Shown one piece after another: positions 40,232-48,300 of a DNA stretch of 57,789 bases (positions are counted from its first letter, which is position 1; the number at the start of each line of letters is the position of its first letter). Source of the DNA: Knoellia aerolata DSM 18566 (lineage in GTDB: Bacteria; Actinomycetota; Actinomycetes; Actinomycetales; Dermatophilaceae); NCBI RefSeq assembly GCF_000768695.1, contig NZ_AVPL01000020.1, forward strand, positions 1-57,789, given 5' to 3'. The translations under genes were made by a program, and so were the position numbers. The notes under the pieces are model-generated. The model was not told where the DNA came from, made no database searches, and saw nothing but the letters and a program-made list of their open reading frames with translations.

Positions 40232-41451
40232 GTGACGCGACGACCCGTGGCAGCACGGTCATCTGTACCGAGTGCGGATCCGTCAACGAGGACGGTGCGA
40301 CGTTCTGCGGCGGCTGCGGGGCGTACCTCGAGTGGGAGGGTGAGCGAATCGGCCCGGCGGAGCCGGAACCGGAGGCCGAAGCCGAGCCCGTGCCCGAGGT
40401 GCCGGAGCCGTCGAGGCCGACCCTGGTCGACCGGGTCAAGGCAGGCCTGGGCCTCGAAGCGGACGCCACCCCGGCGGCCGACAGCGGACCCGTGGATCCT
40501 GCACGGACCGAGGTCGAGGCGGCGCCTGCCGCGGTCCCGGGGGACGACCCTGGTGCGCAGCGCCGGACCGTGCCCGTCCAGCCGGCACCGGTCCGGCCTG
40601 CGCCCGCCCGACCCGTGGCCGCCCGCCAGCCGGCTGCGGTCAAGCCGGGCACGGAGGCCAGCCTGTCGGGCCGGAAGAAGCCCGCCCCCGTCGAAGAGCA
40701 TCGGCCCAGGCCGGGGGAGACCATCTGCGGGCACTGCGGCGCCGGCAACACCCCGGAGCGCAAGTTCTGCCGCCGGTGTGGGAAGGACCTGGCCGGAGCG
40801 GCGGTCATGCCGCCTCCTCCGTGGTGGAGGCGGCTCTTCCAACGCCGGCCAAGGAGCATCTCGGCCGGCACCCGACCGGTCCTGAAGCGCCGGTCCCGCA
40901 CCCCCCGTCGTCTCTTGGTGCTCGTCGTCCTGGCCGCAGTCCTCTACGGCCTGGTCCGCGTCGGGTGGCCCTGGGTGGGCGGGGCGGTCGAGACGGTCCG
41001 TGACCGCGTCTCCGGCAAGGAACCCCACGAGCCCACCCTGGTGGTGGCCTCGTCGACGGCTCGAGGTCGGGGTGCGACCTTGGCGCGGGACGGCAGGCTC
41101 GAGACGTCGTGGGCGCCCGCTGCCCCGGGCGACGGCATCGATGAGTATCTCGAGGCAACGTTTGACGAGCCGTTCCGGCTCGTCGCGGTGCAGATCTACA
41201 ACGGGTCGTCACGGGATCGAGGCAAGTATCTCCTCACTCGCCGCCCGTCAAAGGTCGAACTGTCCATCACGAACGCCGACGGAGAGGTCGAGATCCGGGA
41301 GGAGGATCTGCGCGACGATCCCCGTCAGCAGGACATCATGATCGGCGCCGATGACGTCACGGCGGTCCGGCTGACCATCAAGAGCGCTGTCGGCGAGATC
41401 CCTGGCACCCGGGTTGCCTTGGGTGAGATGGCCTTCTTCACGCGGTCCTGA
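40228..41451 (+). CDS. Zinc-ribbon, single-TM, discoidin-like protein (candidate membrane dock)
   Basis: 407 aa. Two zinc ribbons: C13/C16 with C27/C30, and C167/C170 with C181/C184, separated by a Pro/Ala/Glu-rich linker. A basic stretch (RRPRSISAGTRPVLKRRSRT) precedes one transmembrane helix at about 227-246, so the N-terminus should be cytoplasmic. The exported C-terminal about 145 residues are a discoidin/F5-8C-like beta-sandwich (ASSTARGRGATLARDGRLET, EYLEATFDEPFRLVAVQIYN). It resembles the membrane factor CisA reported for Streptomyces cytoplasmic contractile injection systems, from memory. It is coupled to the baseplate genes, which fits a link between particle and membrane. Confidence 0.78.
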   Translation: MSDATTRGSTVICTECGSVNEDGATFCGGCGAYLEWEGERIGPAEPEPEAEAEPVPEVPEPSRPTLVDRVKAGLGLEADATPAADSGPVDPARTEVEAAPAAVPGDDPGAQRRTVPVQPAPVRPAPARPVAARQPAAVKPGTEASLSGRKKPAPVEEHRPRPGETICGHCGAGNTPERKFCRRCGKDLAGAAVMPPPPWWRRLFQRRPRSISAGTRPVLKRRSRTPRRLLVLVVLAAVLYGLVRVGWPWVGGAVETVRDRVSGKEPHEPTLVVASSTARGRGATLARDGRLETSWAPAAPGDGIDEYLEATFDEPFRLVAVQIYNGSSRDRGKYLLTRRPSKVELSITNADGEVEIREEDLRDDPRQQDIMIGADDVTAVRLTIKSAVGEIPGTRVALGEMAFFTRS

Positions 41452-44374
41452 CCCGGGACACGCGTTGCCCGGTCACCGCCCGTGGCTGGGCCGCGACCGG
41501 GGCGGCGTGAGCCGGACCGAGCGGCATGGTGCTGATCCCCAGTGACGCGAGCACGGCGGCATACTCCTGTTTGGCCCGTTCCGACTCCGCGGGCTCACCC
41601 GCCTGTGCGTGGGCAGCGATGAGGGTCCGCCACGAGGAGTCGCGCCACGGGTCGATCTGCACGCTGCGCTGTGCTGCGGCGACGGCGGCGGCCGAATGTT
41701 CGCGGCTGAGCTCCAGCTGGGCCAGCTGGGCTGCGGCTCCGGCGGCCAGGAGACGGTAGTGCTCCCGGACCGTGACGACCCACTCGGCCGCGCCGTCGCC
41801 CGGAAGGACCTCCCCGGCGTAGAGGCCGAGGGCGGCTCGCAGCGCCTGGCCCTGACCGGTGCGCTCGCCAGCACGTCGGCAACGGCTCGCCTCGGCGAGC
41901 AGCCGGTCGAAGCGCTGCAGGTCGGTGACCGCCTCCTCGCCGGGGGCCAGCACGTACGCCTGGCCCTGCCTGGCCAACAGCTCGCGCGAGTGGCCGGGGA
42001 CGAGCGTCTCGAGGCCGCGCCTCAGGTTGGAGACCGAGACGTGCAGGTTGTGCAGGGCGGGCTGCTCTCGCAGCTCGGGCCACTGCGCCTCGACGATGAC
42101 GTCTCGGTGCACGGGTGAGCCGGCCTGGACGGCGAGCATTCGCAGCACGGTCAGGGCGATCGGGCGGACCCCGGCGAGCGATCCGGCACCGTCGCGTGCG
42201 GTCACCGCGAACGTACCGAAGCACCTGAGGGCAAGCCCGCCCCACGGGCCCGCCGCGGGGTGGGCCGGAGGTGCCGCGGGGAGGGCCGCACGAGCCGACG
42301 CATCCACCGCGTCGAACGCCCCCGGCGCTGCGTGCGGTCGGATCGCGGACCTGCCTGACGATGCGCCTCCCGCTGTCACTGGCCGCGACCTGTGGGCGTC
42401 CCTGACCGCAGGGGCGGGGTCACGGCTCCAGGTCCAAGGGCGGCAGGTGAGCCCGCCCTCGCGTGCCGTGGCTTGGGCGAGGGTGAGGAGCTCGGCGCGG
42501 AGGTCGGGTTTGCTCAGCGCCAGCGCCGCGTAGGCCACGGCGAGCGGCCCGGGCGCCCCGCCGGCCTGGGCGAACGCCACGGCCGACGTCGCGACGTCGC
42601 TGTCGGGGACGTCGTCCTGGGCCGAGGCGAGCGCGAGCGCGGAGCGCGCCCACGCCTCCAGCGCAGGTGCGCCGAGCAGTCGGAAGCGCTCGCACAGCCG
42701 CTCGAGAAGGTCGGCGTCCGGTCGTCCGTGGCGGAGCAGTGCCAGCGCGACCGACGACTCGATCAGCGCCGCGCCCCAGCGGTCGCCGAGGCGTTCACGT
42801 GCGGCCGCGAGGCGGAGCACCTCGGCGCAACGCTGCGGCTCGGCGGTGCAGCACCGGGCCACGGCGTGGGCGAGCCGGCGCAACCACCGCAGCCCGTGCG
42901 TGCGCAGGTGGTCGTCCACTCGCTCCAGCTCGGTGAGACCGGACGCCGGGTCGACCAGGACGTCGAGGGCGGCCAGAGCCAGCTCGGCCATGAGCCCTCC
43001 CGGCTCGTCTGCCCCACCCGCCCCCCGGGTGAGGGCCTGCTTCGCGTGCCGCGGGCCCTGCTGGGCGAGCAGCCGCAGGGCCTCGGCCCCTGGTGACCCG
43101 GGCTCCAGCGTGACGGGGATCTGGCCGGACGTGGCCCTGCGGACCACTTCAGCGGTGACCTCCGGCCGAGCCACGAGCTGGGCCGCCTGCGACACCTCCC
43201 GGCGGGCCTCGTGCGCCCGCCCCTCGTGGAGCAGGAGGTCCGCGCGGGCCAGCGCGATGGCGGGGTGCTGCCGGCTGAGCGCGGTCGTGACGAGGTCGAG
43301 CGTGCCCGGGTTCGACGTCACGCGGGAGGGGCCGTGCCGCTCGATGAGCGCAGCGAGGCCGGGGGCATCGTTGGCGCGGCAGCGCGCGGCGCCTGCCTCC
43401 CCGAGGTCGCCGAGCTCCTCGGCGACCTCGGCAGCCCTGGCGAAGAGGTGTCGCGTCCCGTCCACACCCAGCTCGTGGACCAGCTCGGATCGGAGGTTCC
43501 TGCGCAGCGCGACGTGGTAGCGGTAGTGAGGGCCGTCCGACGAGCTCGCCGAGGCGTCAACCAGGCTGACCTTCCGGGCGATCCGGGTCAGGGTGTGGTG
43601 GCAGTCCTGCCTGCCCAGCAGCAGGTCGAGCCGCTGGGCGCTCACGCAGTCGAACGCCGCGGACCTCGCCAGCAGACGCCGCGAGCCGGCGCCGAGGGCG
43701 GACAGGACCTCACGGTCGAGGTAGCCGTGCAGCAGCCCCCCGAACGCGCCCGGCTCTGCGTCCCGGTCCTCCTCCTCGTCGCGCTCGCGCAGCCGTCGTG
43801 CCAGGTGCCAGAGTCGGAGCGACGCGGCCCATCCGTCGGTACGCTCCGCGATCGTGAGCGCCTCCTCGGCACCGAGCGCGTCGCCGTAGACATCGGCGAA
43901 GAGCCCGGTGATCTCCCAGGTACGGAAGGCCAGGTCGCGGGCGGTGACGACGACCGGGTGCGGGAACTCGTGTCTGGCCAGGTTGAAGGCCGGCATGCGG
44001 CGAGCGGCCAGGATCACCGGCACGGTGGGAGCGAGCTGCTCGATGAGCCGCACGAGGCGCCCGCGGGGACGCCTCACCTGGTCGTCCGCGACGTCGTCGA
44101 TGACCACCCCGCTCAGGGCACCCGGACCACCGCAGTCCCGGATCAGCGCGTCGGCGTCCGGAAGCGCCAGCGGGGTGCACCACCGCACCGTGCCCGGACG
44201 GGCGGCGCTCCACTGCCCGAGCAGGGTCGTCTTGCCGTAGCCCACCGGGGCGACCACCACGGCGAGACCATGGGTCTCGACGCCCCCGAGGCGGCCGAGC
44301 AACCTCGGACGGGCGAGAGTCCCCGGGCCGGGCGCCGCAGCGCCGCCCTCGCGCAGATTCAAAGCCGCCCCCAA
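41438..44374 (-). CDS. MalT-like ATPase with C-terminal SARP (OmpR-HTH + BTAD) domain
   Basis: 978 aa from a TTG at 44372-44374. Residues 41-50 are Walker A (VAPVGYGKTT), and VVIDDVAD at 90-97 is the Walker B-like strand of STAND ATPases. A long helical repeat region follows. From about residue 710 an OmpR-type winged helix (LRCFGTFAVTARDGAG, LHNLHVSVSNLRRGLE) and a BTAD domain (FDRLLAEASRCRRAGE, YAGEVLPGDGAAEWV, ALGI) form a SARP module at the C-terminus. AfsR has the reverse order. It converges on the membrane-dock gene with a 14-bp overlap, so its activity could also interfere with the end of the eCIS operon. It is a probable regulator of this locus. Confidence 0.85.
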   Translation of the reverse strand: MGAALNLREGGAAAPGPGTLARPRLLGRLGGVETHGLAVVVAPVGYGKTTLLGQWSAARPGTVRWCTPLALPDADALIRDCGGPGALSGVVIDDVADDQVRRPRGRLVRLIEQLAPTVPVILAARRMPAFNLARHEFPHPVVVTARDLAFRTWEITGLFADVYGDALGAEEALTIAERTDGWAASLRLWHLARRLRERDEEEDRDAEPGAFGGLLHGYLDREVLSALGAGSRRLLARSAAFDCVSAQRLDLLLGRQDCHHTLTRIARKVSLVDASASSSDGPHYRYHVALRRNLRSELVHELGVDGTRHLFARAAEVAEELGDLGEAGAARCRANDAPGLAALIERHGPSRVTSNPGTLDLVTTALSRQHPAIALARADLLLHEGRAHEARREVSQAAQLVARPEVTAEVVRRATSGQIPVTLEPGSPGAEALRLLAQQGPRHAKQALTRGAGGADEPGGLMAELALAALDVLVDPASGLTELERVDDHLRTHGLRWLRRLAHAVARCCTAEPQRCAEVLRLAAARERLGDRWGAALIESSVALALLRHGRPDADLLERLCERFRLLGAPALEAWARSALALASAQDDVPDSDVATSAVAFAQAGGAPGPLAVAYAALALSKPDLRAELLTLAQATAREGGLTCRPWTWSRDPAPAVRDAHRSRPVTAGGASSGRSAIRPHAAPGAFDAVDASARAALPAAPPAHPAAGPWGGLALRCFGTFAVTARDGAGSLAGVRPIALTVLRMLAVQAGSPVHRDVIVEAQWPELREQPALHNLHVSVSNLRRGLETLVPGHSRELLARQGQAYVLAPGEEAVTDLQRFDRLLAEASRCRRAGERTGQGQALRAALGLYAGEVLPGDGAAEWVVTVREHYRLLAAGAAAQLAQLELSREHSAAAVAAAQRSVQIDPWRDSSWRTLIAAHAQAGEPAESERAKQEYAAVLASLGISTMPLGPAHAAPVAAQPRAVTGQRVSRVRTA

Positions 44375-44615
44375 ACGTCTGATGTCTGGTCGAGCAATCG
44401 GTGCAAACCGAGCCGAAACAATGTCACCTGTGGGCGACTGGCGACAATTCTACTGAAACAATGCGCGGTTGTCGCAGCAATCCATGAGAGCGCAAAACCT
44501 TTGGCCGCCAGCGGCATTCGAGGAAGTGCGTCAATGGACGTGCCGCGTGGCTCCACGCGAAAAACTTTTGTGGGATTGGGGGAATTGGGGCACAGAAGTC
44601 CGCGAGAGGCTGGAC
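44375..44615. promoter_or_regulatory. AT-richer upstream region of the SARP regulator with repeats
   Basis: 241 bp without a gene and clearly less GC-rich than its surroundings. GAAACAATG occurs at 44415-44423 and 44455-44463. GCGACAA (44441-44447) and TTGTCGC (44469-44475) form an interrupted dyad over the second copy. CGCGTGG/CCACGCG (44544-44559) can fold as a small hairpin. These are candidate operators for the TTG-started regulator gene reading leftward. Part of the segment may also end transcription of the 44616-45662 gene. Confidence 0.45.
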
Positions 44616-45662
44616 TCACGGCCGGGGCGCGGGCGTCACGTCTCCGCCTGGGCCTGGGCCTCGGCCTGTGGCGGGCCGGCCGGGACCGGCGGCCGCGGTC
44701 GCGGCCGGGGCCGGGGTGACGGAGGCGTCCTCGGGCAGGCCGTCGGCCCAGAAGTCGAACGTCTGGGTCACCCAGAACGTCGCGAACGACAGCAGCAGGA
44801 CGACCTCGACCCACAGCACCCACTCGTCCGGCGTGCCACCCCACCCGAGCTGGTCCATGACGGCGAGGACGATGGCGACCGCGAAGGTCATGGTCATGAC
44901 GCCGGCGACGACGCCGTAGACCGCGGTGTAGGTCTTCGCCCCCGTGGCGTTCACCCCGTGGTCGCGGCGGGCTCGCGCCTTGCGGGCGTTGACGTAGGCC
45001 ACGCCGGTGACAAGGGCGAACAGCGGCACCGCGGCGCCGAAGTGCGCGACGTCGAGGAACGAGTCGCGCGCGAGCCCGAACCAGGCGACGAACGCGACGA
45101 AGAGCCCTGCGGCGAGCGCCAGTCCGATCCTCGTGGCACGTGATGACTCGCGGCGCCTGAGCACGACGTAGGCGCCGAGCGCGACCCCGGCGACACCGAG
45201 CGCGATGAGGCTCTTGATGTTGTTGACGACCGCGGGGACGAACTCCGGGGGGACCGAGCATCGCCCGTCGGGGTCACACGGAGCACCTCCTGCACCGCGG
45301 GGGGTGGGGACGAAGGCGACGACCGGAGCCAGCATCCCGGCGATGTTGAGGGCGGTGTCCTCGAAGCCGCGGCGTCCGACGATCGCGACGAGGCTGATGC
45401 CGATGGCGACGAGCGCTCCGACGAAGACACTCCGCGCGGGCGTGTAGTAGTACGCGCTGATCGAGCCGAGCCGCCGGTTCGCCGCCTCACCCGTGAGCCG
45501 CTCGAGCCACACCGCGAGGAGGAGCAGCAGCACGAGCCCGACGAGGCTGAGGCGCAGGTAGCGGTAGGTGCGCACGGCGGCACTGGCACGCACGCTCGGG
45601 CTCGTGATCGTCCGGTCGGCGGGTGCGGACGGCGCCCCTGCCGCGTGGTTCGTCTCGGACAT
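44616..45662 (-). CDS. Multi-pass membrane protein of unknown function
   Basis: 348 aa with about eight transmembrane segments (for example LRLSLVGLVLLLLLAVWLE, SVFVGALVAIGISLVAIVG, LIALGVAGVALGAYVVL, VAGVMTMTFAVAIVLAVM, WVLWVEVVLLLSFATFWV). The loop after TM1 reads RRLGSISAYYYTPARSVF, which recurs in uncharacterised actinobacterial membrane proteins. The C-terminus is a Pro/Ala/Gly-rich tail. I chose the ATG at 45660-45662 because GAAGGGAG precedes it. No transport or enzyme motif was seen. It is separate from the eCIS locus in composition and strand. Confidence 0.75.
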   Translation of the reverse strand: MSETNHAAGAPSAPADRTITSPSVRASAAVRTYRYLRLSLVGLVLLLLLAVWLERLTGEAANRRLGSISAYYYTPARSVFVGALVAIGISLVAIVGRRGFEDTALNIAGMLAPVVAFVPTPRGAGGAPCDPDGRCSVPPEFVPAVVNNIKSLIALGVAGVALGAYVVLRRRESSRATRIGLALAAGLFVAFVAWFGLARDSFLDVAHFGAAVPLFALVTGVAYVNARKARARRDHGVNATGAKTYTAVYGVVAGVMTMTFAVAIVLAVMDQLGWGGTPDEWVLWVEVVLLLSFATFWVTQTFDFWADGLPEDASVTPAPAATAAAGPGRPATGRGPGPGGDVTPAPRP

Positions 45663-45733
45663 GGCGGTCTCCCTTCGTGACGTGGTCACCCCAGAGGAGG
45701 CGCCAGGCCCCGCGCAGATACATCACCCCCGCC

Positions 45734-45779
45734 TGCGTCTGCGTGGGTGGTGAGGTTTCTGACCATCGACGCAGACGCA
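45734..45779. terminator. Inverted repeat between membrane-protein and PFK genes
   Basis: TGCGTCTGCGT at 45734-45744 is mirrored by ACGCAGACGCA at 45769-45779, with a 24-nt spacer that includes a short T run. It lies 25 bp beyond the PFK stop. It could be a terminator with a long loop for PFK, or an operator for the downstream membrane-protein gene. Confidence 0.4.
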
Positions 45780-45803
45780 AGCGCCGGGGGGTGCGGGTGG
45801 CGG

Positions 45804-47003
45804 TCAGGCCTGGCCGACGGAGGCGCGGAGCTCGCCGAACCAGGGCACCGAGACGTCGAACTTCTTGCCCCCGGCGATGCGGGGGAACTCGATGGTCCGC
45901 AGCTCGTCGCCGCGCTCCTCGTCCTCGCCCACGACCCCGGACTCGCCGCGCAGGGCCGCATCGACGGCGTGGTCGGTGCAGCGCCGGATGAGCTCGAGGT
46001 CCTCGGGCCCGGCCGCGGCCGAGCGGGAGAAGTAGCCGGACTTCTGCACCATGACCTTCTCGGCTCCGAGGCGCTCGGCGAACTGCTTGCCGAACCACGC
46101 CCCCGGGTTGACCTTGTCGAGCTGCACGTGGCCGAACGGGTCGACCGGGACGTCGAGACCGGCTGCCTCGAGCTCGGCGACGACCTCACCGACGCCGGCA
46201 CCCTCGGACAGGAAGATGTTGACGCAGCCGATCTCGTCCATGACGGCCCTGAGCCGGGCGCTCTCCCCCGCCAGGTCGATCGGCGCCTCGGGCACGAAGA
46301 CGGCGTGGACGTCCCAGCGGCGCGGGTCGAGCCCGATGCCGGGCAGCCACTCCTGCCCGGCCACCCAGGCGTGGTGGCGCCGTGCGGTCTCCGCCGTGAG
46401 CCAGCCGCAGTGGCGTCCCATGACCTCGTGGATGATGAGCATCCGCGGGTTCGAGGAGTGCTCGGCGAGCACGTTGCGCGCGAAGATCGCCGCCTGCTCC
46501 GCCGCGGTCCACGCACCGAGGGACTGCTTGATCGGAACGACGTCGTTGTCGATCGTCTTGGGCAGGCCGACGACGGTCAGCGGGTAGTCGTTCTCGGCGA
46601 GGTATGCCGCGAGGCCGGCCGCCGTGATGTTCGTGTCGTCGCCGCCGATGGTGTGCAGGACGTCGACACCGTCCGCGGTGAGCTGCTCCGCCGCGACGTG
46701 CAGCGGATCCTGCCCCTCCCGGACGAGCCCGCGCCTGACGCAGTCGGCGACGTTGGTGAGCTTGACCCGGCTGTTGCCGATCGGCGAGCCGCCGAACCGG
46801 TGCAGCAGCGCCGCGCCGGCCCGAACCTCGGGGGTCACCTCGACCGAGCGGCCGGTGAGCAGGCCGGCATACCCGTTCTGGTAGGCGATGATCCGGACGT
46901 CGGGCGCGATCGCGGTGTAGCGCTCGATGAGCCCGCCGACGGCGGACGAGAGGCACGGAGCGAGGCCGCCGGCGGTGAGCAGGGCAACGGTCTGGACAGG
47001 CAT
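45804..47003 (-). CDS. 6-phosphofructokinase, PPi-dependent type
   Basis: 399 aa. LLTAGGLAPCLSSAVGGLIE at the N-terminus and PKTIDNDV, IIHEVMGRHCGWL and FLSEGAG are PFK-family motifs. The nucleotide/pyrophosphate motif reads GGDDTN: the Asp in the second D position, together with the Lys of PKTIDND, is known to mark pyrophosphate-dependent enzymes. It would interconvert fructose 6-phosphate and fructose 1,6-bisphosphate using PPi. GAGGAG is well placed before the ATG. It stands alone; the upstream gap has a 14-bp palindrome GTGGCCGCGGCCAC at 47054-47067. Confidence 0.9.
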   Translation of the reverse strand: MPVQTVALLTAGGLAPCLSSAVGGLIERYTAIAPDVRIIAYQNGYAGLLTGRSVEVTPEVRAGAALLHRFGGSPIGNSRVKLTNVADCVRRGLVREGQDPLHVAAEQLTADGVDVLHTIGGDDTNITAAGLAAYLAENDYPLTVVGLPKTIDNDVVPIKQSLGAWTAAEQAAIFARNVLAEHSSNPRMLIIHEVMGRHCGWLTAETARRHHAWVAGQEWLPGIGLDPRRWDVHAVFVPEAPIDLAGESARLRAVMDEIGCVNIFLSEGAGVGEVVAELEAAGLDVPVDPFGHVQLDKVNPGAWFGKQFAERLGAEKVMVQKSGYFSRSAAAGPEDLELIRRCTDHAVDAALRGESGVVGEDEERGDELRTIEFPRIAGGKKFDVSVPWFGELRASVGQA

Positions 47004-47121
47004 GGACGACAGCTCCTCGAACGAGGGGAACGGGCAGCAGCCAGTCTGTCAGTGTGGCCGCGGCCACGGTCATCGGCTGCCCGCCCCTCGGACGCCCCCG
47101 GACGGTCCCGGGCGCCCTGGG

Positions 47122-48174
47122 TCACTCGCAGGGACGCGACACGGTGGGTGGCGGGTCCTTGCGGACCGGTGCGGGGCGCGGCATCTCGGCGAGCGGCGTG
47201 ACCTGCTCGAACTTGTTGCCGAGGACGACGTCGACGGTGAGGTTGTCCCTCGGGACCTCGCTCAGCGTGGCGCCGGGGATGTGCTTGGCGACGAGCGCGG
47301 CGGCGAGGTCTGCGTCGGGTCCGTGGCGGATCACGGCGACCGCGTCGGGCAGGAACGACCCGTCGGGGTCGTTGCCCTGCTTGCCGGGGGTGAAGCCGCG
47401 CTTCGTCAGCTCGGTGAGGGTCGTCTTGGCCAGGCCCGAGCGCCACGTCGTGTTGTAGACGTTGACGCTGAACTCCTTGAGCGACGGGGGCTTCGGCGGC
47501 GGGGCCGGGAGCATCGTCGTGAAGTCCGCGCCGAGGACGAACGAGATGGAGGTCCCGGAGCGCCCGTCGTTCTCGAGCTCGGCGCCGGCGACGGTCTGGG
47601 CGGCGAGGAGGGCGTGGTCGAGGCCCGCGGTGCCGTGGTAGATCCGGACCGGGGCCTTGACGTAGAGCGTGCGCGGCGCGGTGGAGGCGTCGGTGACGGT
47701 GAAGCCGCGACGGGTCAGGTCACGGGCGACGACGTGCGCGGCGCCGTTCTGGCCGGAGGTGTTCATGACCCGGATCTTGAAGGAGGCCGGGGCGGGGGCC
47801 GGCACGACGACGGGTGCGCACGTGGGTGGCGTCGACGTGTTCGTCATGAGACCCGTGCCGTATGCCGTCGCGATGCTGGCGGTGCCGAGCAGCACGGCCG
47901 GGATGGTGACGAAGGCGGCCAGGTGGCGGAACTGGTAGCGGCGCCACAGCTGGTCGTCGCTGAGCTCCTCCTGGTTGCGCGCCCGGACGAGGAACTCCTG
48001 GTGCACGGTGTCGCGGGTCAGGCCCAGCCCTCGACGGCCGAGGTCGCGGGCGGCGACGGCGGCGCGCACGGGCAGGGCCCGCCGACGGGTCCGCTCCTCG
48101 CTCACGACGTGGCCCTCCATGAGGTCGTCGACCCCACCCTCGGGTCGCTCCGACTCCGACATGCGTCCGAACAC
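47122..48174 (-). CDS. Membrane-anchored protein with two LytR_C domains
   Basis: 350 aa from a GTG with AGGAGGA directly in front. The cytoplasmic N-terminus is charged (about 80 residues), followed by one transmembrane helix (HLAAFVTIPAVLLGTASIAT). Then come two LytR C-terminal-like domains: IRVMNTSGQNGAAHVVARDL TRRGF and VNVYNTTWRSGLAKTTLTEL TKRGF. In actinobacteria such proteins accompany LytR-CpsA-Psr cell-wall ligases, but no LCP catalytic domain is present. A role at the cell envelope is inferred. A Pro-rich stretch joins the two domains. Confidence 0.85.
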   Translation of the reverse strand: MFGRMSESERPEGGVDDLMEGHVVSEERTRRRALPVRAAVAARDLGRRGLGLTRDTVHQEFLVRARNQEELSDDQLWRRYQFRHLAAFVTIPAVLLGTASIATAYGTGLMTNTSTPPTCAPVVVPAPAPASFKIRVMNTSGQNGAAHVVARDLTRRGFTVTDASTAPRTLYVKAPVRIYHGTAGLDHALLAAQTVAGAELENDGRSGTSISFVLGADFTTMLPAPPPKPPSLKEFSVNVYNTTWRSGLAKTTLTELTKRGFTPGKQGNDPDGSFLPDAVAVIRHGPDADLAAALVAKHIPGATLSEVPRDNLTVDVVLGNKFEQVTPLAEMPRPAPVRKDPPPTVSRPCE

Positions 48175-48300
48175 CGTTCCTCCTCACCCAGGTCGACGAC
48201 GGTGGCTCTGAGCCGAATTGCACCACGAGTCACACAGGTCACAGGGGCAACACGCGCATTCCGTCATCGAACCGAGACCACACAGGTCGTCGGGAACCGG

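Noticed and set aside
28649-41451. Prophage tail module
   Set aside because: DUF4157, DUF4255 and Pvc15-like ATPase are eCIS hallmarks, and no capsid, terminase, portal, integrase or lysis gene is seen within the window.
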